A stretch of 11,349 nt of DNA from JAFGIT01 sp016929465 [NCBI: Candidatus Coatesbacteria bacterium] (GTDB taxonomy: Bacteria; B130-G9), in assembly GCA_016929465.1 (NCBI GenBank), contig JAFGIT010000008.1, forward strand, positions 1 to 11,349. The letters run 5' to 3'. A program made the position numbers and the translations under genes. Numbering within the stretch: the stretch's first letter is position 1; the number at the start of each line of letters is the position of its first letter. Positions 7,101-11,349 of this stretch are shown piece after piece. Below the pieces are notes generated by a model. The model had not been told where the DNA came from. It searched no databases and saw only the letters and a list, made by a program, of their open reading frames with translations.

Positions 7101-10100
7101 CTTCTGCCCGGAAACGGATCCCAGTTTGACGGCCTGTACACGTATAAGACCGTTTACAATGAATATGGTGAGCACAATTTCCGCTTCGATTTCTACTATG
7201 AAGGGCAGATGCCCTACTATAACCTTCCGAGAACAACCAGCGTCTTGACCTCGGACCCGGACAACGTCACAGTCGAGAGAAATCCAGCCCCGGCAATCGC
7301 CAGGGTCGAGGCTCCGGAGTTCGAATATGTCGGTCCTACGATCGCGCAATGGCCTTCGTTCAATCGCTATCAAGACAACAATTCGCTCGAAGGTCAGGCA
7401 TTCGGTCCCGCGATGCCTATAATGAGCGACATCTTGATTGGCGAGCCGATAAAGGGCACCCCGGTGATCGGTGGCTCCGAATCCACTATCTTCGTTGGCT
7501 CGCGTGACGGGCGTGTGTATGCCGTTACGCCCGAGTTGGACGAAATCAGATGGGAATTCGACACTGGTGACTTTGTTGATTGCACGACCGCCCTTGGCCA
7601 GGAGCGAAGTCTGATCGTCGCATCGAGGTCCGGAACGATATTTGCACTTGATTCCTGGACTGGCGAGAAACGCTGGATATTCAGCGCAGCAAACATCGCA
7701 GATAGTTCTCCGTGCGTCGGGCTGAGTGGCGATATTTATATCGGCTCGTATTCGGGTACGTTCTACTCGATCGACGGTCGAAGAGGCACGCTTAACTGGT
7801 CCTACGATCTGCCTACAAGTGGCGCGGTCCAGGGAAGTGCTGCAGAAGGAACCAGCTCGACAGTCTATTTCGGCTCGTATGACAACAACGTCTATGCGCT
7901 CAATAACGCAGGGCTTCTCCTCTGGAGCTTCGAGACGGATGGAATGGTCAATAGCTCGCCATCGGTCGAGAGCAATGGTAACGTGGACAGCGTCTATGTA
8001 GGCTCAATCGATCATTCCGTTTACAGACTCGATTATGACTTCACAATCGGGGCGCCCGAGCCGGATATGATCTGGAAATATACGACAGGTGGGCCGATAC
8101 AATATGCTTCGCCTGGCATTGATGGGGAGTTTATCTATGTCGCCTCCGATGCGCTCTACGCCATTGACAAGAATACGGGCGAGCTAGGATGGTCTTACGT
8201 CCCAGGTGGCTCAATCTTTGGCACGATCGCGGTCGACTCAAACGGCGTTGTTTACTTTGGTGCAAATGACGCGAGGGTTTATGCAGTCCGCGCGCCGGTT
8301 GATCCGGATTACATCGCCCGTAAGGAGGGCGAGTTGGTCTGGTGGCAGAATGTTGGCAGCAAGATATGGATATCTGGTGTCTCGATCTCGCCCGACAGTT
8401 ATGGCCATGAGACTGGTACTCGTACGAATGGCTACGGCGACTTGTATTTCGGTTGCTGGGATGGAAATCTCTACAAGATTGCTGACCGCGGCTATAACAT
8501 TCCGCCGGTGCTAACTTCTCCGTCCATTTCGCCAACGATTGGTGACAGTTCCCAATCCTTCCGGCTTGGTATCCACTTCAATGATGCAGATGGTGACGAG
8601 CCACTGCAGCAGAAGGTCTATATCGATGACGTCCCGTACGACATGGTGTTCACCGGGATTGGGATGCCGTCGAATGGTGAGTACGAGTTCTACACCGACT
8701 TCGCTTTGAGCAACGGGGTACATTCGTATTACTTCGAATTCAGCGACGGCAACTGGGCAGGCAACGATCCAGTGCGTCTGCCGGCGACTGCTCCTGAAGA
8801 CCAGTTCGATGGCCCGACGATTGACAACAAGCCAAATCTGTCGGACGCGATGGTAGATCCGACCTATGGTGACGACGATCAGGAGTTCGTCTTCTCAGTC
8901 TACTTCTCTGATCCAGACGGTGATGCTCCGGTATCGGCGATGGTGTTCATCGACGGCGATGGCCACGCCCTTCTGGACCCCGCAGGCGAAGGCGAGACAC
9001 CTTATGACGGTATCTATACTTATTCGGCACTTGGCTCCGCTCTGGGAGTGGGAGACCATACATATCACTTCGAGTTCGAGTATTCGGTGAATGAATGGGT
9101 GAGGATACCTGTGGTGGGCGAGCGGACCGATCTTACGGTCAACAACGCTCCTGTCCTGGAAACTGGAACCGTATCTCCTATGACGGGAGACACAACAGGG
9201 GATTACACCTACTCCGTCCACTATTTCGATGTCGATGATCATCCACCTGCAAGAGCGCATGTGGTTATTGACGGCACATCGCACGAGATGTCGCTCTATA
9301 GCGATTTCGACTCGGATGGGACGTATCAATTCGTCTATTCGGGCGAGCTGGTTGGTCCTGGCTCCCACATCTACTACTTCGATTTCGAAGATACAGAGGG
9401 AGGTATATCTCTGCTTCCGGCGCCTCCATTGCCGCCGCAGCTAGGACCACTAGTGAATGCCACGCCGACACTCTCATTAGGGCAAGTGACTCCTATCTCG
9501 GGTGATGCGGATACTGAATTCACGTTCTCTGTGCATTACTCAGACGTGGACGGAATCCGGCCGGGTGATATAGCTATGGTCCTCGATGGGACCCGCTATA
9601 CACTGACACTCGAGGAGGGCATAATAACCGACGGCCTCTATGCGAGAACGATCAACGGGGCTGACATTGGCCTGGGAGACGATCACTCGTTCTATTTCGA
9701 GGCGACAGATGACTCCGATTCTCATACGAGATTCCCAGCTGCGCCTGGCAGCTCATTGAGTGGGCCAGCTATCGTCGAGCCGGGCATTTATATTCCGTAT
9801 TGGCAAGTGAACAACCTGAGCGGAAAGGATACGACCCTGGTGATCGGCAATGCTGGAACCAGCGAGTTGTCCTCCGCGGTTGACGTGAGCGTCCATCTCT
9901 ACTCGGGCTTCTTGGGTTCGGAGATCGACACAATATCTCACACGATAGCTCCTGGAGAGCAGGTCAAGATCGATCTATCGGATAGGTTCGATGATGACCT
10001 AATGCGATTTGGCTTTGCGAAGGTCACTTGGGAGCGAGGTTCGATTGCGGTCTGGGCTATGGTTAGGAATGACGACTCTCAGGCGGTCTCGATGACACTC

Positions 10101-11349
10101 AAAGACCCGCAAATCAGGAGTTCCTACCTGCCATATTGGGAGGTTTCGAGCGAATCGACCATCGATACGGTACTGGCTGTTACCAACATTGGCGGAACAT
10201 TCGTCGATCTCAACATCGACTTCTACGACTTCGATGGGGATCCTGTCATCGCGACAAGCTTCTCCATCCAGCCAAGAGTCCTCCTGACATTGAAGTTGAG
10301 CGAGATTATTGCAGACCCAGAGGCGATCGGCTCCGCAGTTCTCACCTGGGACCGCGGCATCCTGGCGCTCTGGGGAATGGTAGTATCCGAGGGCAGCGGG
10401 AAGGCCTTTGAAGTAAGCTTCAATCAACCATTCAAGCTCTCAGCGGACCTCCCATACTGGATATATAAACGCTCCGCACTGACTCGGAAACTGAAGGAGA
10501 TGACGCCGGTCGAATACGGCTTCATTGATAGAGGCGTGGGCCACGCGCTTGACTATGATGTCGCGGCTATTCCGAATTCATCCCCCGCCAACAGGTCTGA
10601 TCTATCGGGTCAGATGGATTTGGGATTTGGCACGGGCGCCGGAAAGTTAGACGCACGCGTCTCTGATGTTGAGGTCAAATCCGGCCACAAGGCGCCGCCA
10701 ATCTTGACTGATTATCTGCCTTCGCCGGAGGCGCCTACGACATTGGACCGGATCACATTCGCCGTCGATTACTATGATGAGGATATGGATCCACCAGCGA
10801 TAGCGAAGCTCGTCTTCGTCCGCGATGGTGATGTTATCAGTGAACGTGAGATGACTCTCGAGGAAGGCGATGCTTATGACGGCAGGTATTCGCATCGGAC
10901 CTTCCTGACAGAGGACACACACTCATACCACTTCCTCTTCTCTGACGGAGAGACGACGGTTCAGCTTCCGGCCGGTTCCAATTACACTCTGACCGTGACT
11001 GCGGCCAGTCAGCAGTTGGATACATGGCTGGTAATAACGAACCTGACAGAGACGCCTGGCCCGGGAATTGTCAGCCTGTTTGGCCCACAGGGGAGCGTTG
11101 TTGGTCTTCTCGAGACGCAGCTTGGGGGCCTCTATAGCGCAGCGATGATGAAGCTGAGCGAGACATCGGTTCTGGACGGCTATGGAAGCGGCTCAATCTC
11201 GATGGGCATCGCTAATCCGCTTCTGAATGTCTGGGGTATCATACATAGTGACACGTTTGACACGGGCTACACACTGAATTTCGAGGCACTGCACGGCGAG
11301 TCGATGTATGTCCCGTACTGGTCGATCAACGATGAATACGGAGTTGACA
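4116..11349 (+). CDS. Giant exported mosaic protein: two PQQ-like beta-propellers, beta-sandwich modules and PYW repeats (runs off right edge)
   Basis: One frame stays open for at least 2411 codons without a stop. The protein starts MRRSLKAKLVFLTAVCLFGL, a Sec signal peptide with possible cleavage after AIG at residue 26, so it is exported. I do not recognise the whole protein as a named family. Domains in order: a divergent PQQ-type propeller region (about 55-650) with PPPPPP at 311-316 and 430-435; three beta-sandwich modules (about 654-1062); an eight-bladed PQQ-like propeller (about 1113-1460); four beta-sandwich modules (about 1461-1886); then PYW repeats of about 110 residues from 1890 to the edge, the third split by an eighth sandwich module. 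PQQ-like repeats here need not bind the cofactor; such propellers often act as scaffolds. The C-terminus is outside, so anchoring (cell wall, outer membrane or sorting domain) cannot be judged. Role in adhesion or surface structure is inference. It has its own strong ribosome binding site and probably its own promoter. Confidence 0.93.
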   Translation, partial: MRRSLKAKLVFLTAVCLFGLISAAIGQSIGSGWPTLHLDSRNRRVTMEEGPDIAEQNLTIHWSFEAGYGRSNPLVDSTGRIYVFGTIDGALGAFSKLFCFREALPDEETNCITPELLWATEMNCYPSSTWSTGAISPDESRFFFAGVGDNGLSLDCWDPEGNPDEDNPDEKSLLLFSSPFFNGGDGASDLIFDNLNVPDLGLTDVVIVFGNSTSTSTGYAFTYDGINVWWYGISPQDAVPSPVASSPTHCSQTYTYYDYTPGPQGGLPGSGTYWMGVGQPTTIYAGGEDGNLYAMHTITETFWSPPPAIQPPPPPPLGDPEPVTLKWSYAIGSDALVSSPVIIPRSWGFRKDPVQDNTPGPNGEIPQIHYNNVGTTTCTIYICDPAGVLYCIEDSYYEEHDWEFYGWMPSEPPMDIWIDNNDEYQTQGDPPPPPPGFPMGAYPRKYTSKLRWSYDQFTGGIHGTPILSGNILYVQDDTSITAIDLQTGMDMNTNYFGETEGTAIWSASCLDDQPPLASTGSEWNFAPGGSYSVAPSPVLDGNGLIWMVTSDGWLEVVASRDMPDRGLVMGDVAFLYIVPNEDDHHRGYSVAPFYEPMTGHAPLTMACSPIISDGTLYVRGDGQAPDPFSMSPYDTGWVLKVKENVVGRFRFNDVNPKVGYTESNRMHRVPTVFDYEVNYYDPDCSSVGVYTDDGNAVPHPENPVMLIVDGFYTFWRSDEEDLGYPPLHILPGNENPQNPPASYGFPPWGIWEGMVYQVETGDDERNLGMYEYVSDGTVSNPSLREYIYYNQNGCFNYFFEMEDGFGENAPILSEIYSGPNMCPELYFVKTAVVFDGTIARPEKSVLDIAVWYYDSDEDSPAVQDVVMEDVNYTMQSDAVIGNSAVRWEDRYSLHLTTTNDTPSFHFEFTDSPTPVHPDWPRDSVEPCTTRHPEYGQLFTLLLRDGRVTPAVGPPGEYTYSVRFFDPHRRASGINTGQIGSLNAHIYIDGEQYEMELLPGNGSQFDGLYTYKTVYNEYGEHNFRFDFYYEGQMPYYNLPRTTSVLTSDPDNVTVERNPAPAIARVEAPEFEYVGPTIAQWPSFNRYQDNNSLEGQAFGPAMPIMSDILIGEPIKGTPVIGGSESTIFVGSRDGRVYAVTPELDEIRWEFDTGDFVDCTTALGQERSLIVASRSGTIFALDSWTGEKRWIFSAANIADSSPCVGLSGDIYIGSYSGTFYSIDGRRGTLNWSYDLPTSGAVQGSAAEGTSSTVYFGSYDNNVYALNNAGLLLWSFETDGMVNSSPSVESNGNVDSVYVGSIDHSVYRLDYDFTIGAPEPDMIWKYTTGGPIQYASPGIDGEFIYVASDALYAIDKNTGELGWSYVPGGSIFGTIAVDSNGVVYFGANDARVYAVRAPVDPDYIARKEGELVWWQNVGSKIWISGVSISPDSYGHETGTRTNGYGDLYFGCWDGNLYKIADRGYNIPPVLTSPSISPTIGDSSQSFRLGIHFNDADGDEPLQQKVYIDDVPYDMVFTGIGMPSNGEYEFYTDFALSNGVHSYYFEFSDGNWAGNDPVRLPATAPEDQFDGPTIDNKPNLSDAMVDPTYGDDDQEFVFSVYFSDPDGDAPVSAMVFIDGDGHALLDPAGEGETPYDGIYTYSALGSALGVGDHTYHFEFEYSVNEWVRIPVVGERTDLTVNNAPVLETGTVSPMTGDTTGDYTYSVHYFDVDDHPPARAHVVIDGTSHEMSLYSDFDSDGTYQFVYSGELVGPGSHIYYFDFEDTEGGISLLPAPPLPPQLGPLVNATPTLSLGQVTPISGDADTEFTFSVHYSDVDGIRPGDIAMVLDGTRYTLTLEEGIITDGLYARTINGADIGLGDDHSFYFEATDDSDSHTRFPAAPGSSLSGPAIVEPGIYIPYWQVNNLSGKDTTLVIGNAGTSELSSAVDVSVHLYSGFLGSEIDTISHTIAPGEQVKIDLSDRFDDDLMRFGFAKVTWERGSIAVWAMVRNDDSQAVSMTLKDPQIRSSYLPYWEVSSESTIDTVLAVTNIGGTFVDLNIDFYDFDGDPVIATSFSIQPRVLLTLKLSEIIADPEAIGSAVLTWDRGILALWGMVVSEGSGKAFEVSFNQPFKLSADLPYWIYKRSALTRKLKEMTPVEYGFIDRGVGHALDYDVAAIPNSSPANRSDLSGQMDLGFGTGAGKLDARVSDVEVKSGHKAPPILTDYLPSPEAPTTLDRITFAVDYYDEDMDPPAIAKLVFVRDGDVISEREMTLEEGDAYDGRYSHRTFLTEDTHSYHFLFSDGETTVQLPAGSNYTLTVTAASQQLDTWLVITNLTETPGPGIVSLFGPQGSVVGLLETQLGGLYSAAMMKLSETSVLDGYGSGSISMGIANPLLNVWGIIHSDTFDTGYTLNFEALHGESMYVPYWSINDEYGVD
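4278..6074 (+). other. Domain: first, divergent PQQ-type beta-propeller region
   Basis: Repeated patterns of the kind 'W-x-(F/Y)...SSPv...g-x-(I/L)-Y-(V/A)-x-x-x-D-G-x-L-Y-(A/C)-(I/M)' mark propeller blades. Examples are LTIHWSFEAG with RIYVFGTIDG; TTIYAGGEDGNLYAM; LKWSYAIGSDALVSSPVI; VLYCIED; LRWSYDQFTGG with ILYVQDDTSITAIDLQTG; and SYSVAPSPVL with LIWMVTSDGWLEVV. The blades are interrupted by long insertions. Two of these are proline-rich: residues 305-320, and 430-435 within GDPPPPPPGFP. Several cysteines (KLFCF, MNCYP, LDCWD, THCSQ, TTCTIYIC, VLYCIE) could form disulfides outside the cell. The blade count is uncertain. Confidence 0.65.
6075..7300 (+). repeat. Domain repeat: beta-sandwich modules a, b and c between the propellers
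   Basis: Three modules separate the two propellers. Each has an aromatic-rich strand ending in a Y-D or F-D motif, a central strand (LIVDG in a, VVMEDVNYTM in b, IYIDGEQYEM in c), and in a and b a closing (F/Y)xF(E)xxD strand. Module a (NYYDPD, D at residue 681) carries a long insertion. Module b has the acidic motif YYDSDEDSP (D854). Module c has a degenerate acidic motif, FFDPHRRASG, but the clearest IDG strand. They are divergent copies of the modules at 8499-9774. Confidence 0.6.
7452..8490 (+). repeat. Domain: eight-bladed PQQ-like beta-propeller
   Basis: Residues about 1113-1460 hold eight units of roughly 39-50 residues. Each has the pattern (S)SPxV...(I/V)Y(V/F)GSxDGxVYA(L/I)D..TGExxWxY/F. 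Clear blades read IFVGSRDGRVYAV, LIVASRSGTIFALDSWTGE, IYIGSYSGTFYSIDGRRGT, VYFGSYDNNVYALNNAG, VYVGSIDHSVYRL, IYVASDALYAIDKNTGE, VYFGANDARVYAV and LYFGCWDGNLYKI. Eight blades is the number found in PQQ dehydrogenases and in the outer membrane assembly factor BamB. I see no dehydrogenase catalytic domain, so a structural or binding role is likelier. Confidence 0.85.
8499..9774 (+). repeat. Domain repeat: four tandem beta-sandwich modules with acidic DxDxxxP motif
   Basis: Four modules follow the consensus SPxxGD....(F/Y)xxSVxYxDxDGDxP...xVxIDGxxxxM...dGxYxYxxxl..GxHxYyFeFxDg. The acidic motif starts at residues 1490 (NDADGDEP), 1599 (SDPDGDAP), 1705 (FDVDDHPP) and 1810 (SDVDGIRP), giving spacings of 109, 106 and 105 residues. 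The motif resembles calcium-binding loops of extracellular beta-sandwich domains; calcium binding is inferred. Sequences differ enough that this is old duplication rather than a recent DNA-level repeat. Confidence 0.8.
9783..11349 (+). repeat. Domain repeat: PYW modules of about 110 residues, the third one split
   Basis: Units begin with a PYW motif (PYW codons at 9795, 10131, 10452 and 11313) and continue with an 8-residue link, DTxL(V/A)(I/V)xN, a middle (V)xLY/FYDxxG strand, a LS(D/E) turn, (G)SAxVTWxRG and (I/L)A(V/L)WGMV. The first two units are 112 and 107 residues. The third spans 287 residues because about 178 residues lie between its W and its DTWLVITN at 11019. The fourth is cut by the window edge. 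I know no name for this module, though similar 'DTxLxIxNT' repeats occur in surface proteins. Confidence 0.75.
10680..11009 (+). repeat. Domain repeat: eighth beta-sandwich module, inserted in PYW repeat 3
   Basis: The segment beginning APPILTDYLPSPEAP has the same strand order as the modules at 8499-9774. It has FAVDYYDEDMDPP (acidic motif at residue 2221), KLVFVRDGDVI, EEGDAYDGRYSHRT and a closing THSYHFLFSDGETTVQLP. It lies between the PYW start (10452) and the DTWLVITN continuation (11019) of the third PYW repeat. Confidence 0.75.

Noticed and set aside
4848-7373. Long minus-strand open frames opposite the giant gene (the longest 217, 161 and 185 codons)
   Set aside because: They have no recognisable domains, are rich in arginine and isoleucine as expected from reversed Asp- and Tyr-rich coding sequence, and lie opposite one continuous, domain-rich frame.
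7726-9444. Plus-strand open frames in another phase within the giant gene
   Set aside because: They are offset frames over clear propeller and sandwich modules; their compositions (high Arg, Ser and Thr) and lack of ribosome binding sites mark them as shadows.

Overview
The window looks like chromosomal DNA from an uncultured bacterium of moderate GC content. Strong GGAGG-type ribosome binding sites and short gene spacing point to Bacteria. The very large exported propeller and beta-sandwich protein and the inverted-repeat element are common in environmental candidate phyla, but nothing here fixes the phylum.

Layout. (1) Minus strand, 1-688: the N-terminal two thirds of queA (queuosine tRNA modification), running off the left edge. 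(2) 689-1203: non-coding, holding one imperfect inverted-repeat element (909-972) and a possible promoter directly before the next gene. (3) Plus strand, 1204-3628: a tight cluster of a small two-helix membrane protein, a probable RNA polymerase omega subunit (rpoZ), yebC, ruvC and ruvA. The genes lie 24-33 bases apart, and yebC and ruvC overlap by four bases. RuvC has no ATG, GTG or TTG start in its open frame and probably starts at CTG within a CTGA overlap. ruvB does not follow ruvA. queA, often downstream of ruvB elsewhere, is divergent here. (4) 3629-4115: a 487-base gap rich in short inverted repeats. (5) 4116 to the right edge: one uninterrupted frame of at least 2411 codons with no stop, encoding a secreted giant mosaic protein.

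The giant protein has a signal peptide, a divergent PQQ-type beta-propeller region carrying two hexaproline runs, three beta-sandwich modules, a clear eight-bladed PQQ-like propeller, four more beta-sandwich modules of about 105-109 residues each with an acidic DxDxxxP motif, and a repeat of about 110 residues that begins with PYW. The third PYW repeat is split by about 178 extra residues that include an eighth beta-sandwich module.

The left half is housekeeping: tRNA modification, transcription, translation and Holliday-junction processing. The right half is a cell-surface or extracellular protein, separated by the long gap and probably transcribed on its own. I see no CRISPR array, defence system, tRNA, rRNA or transposase. 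The most unusual items are the giant protein's architecture and the CTG start of ruvC.
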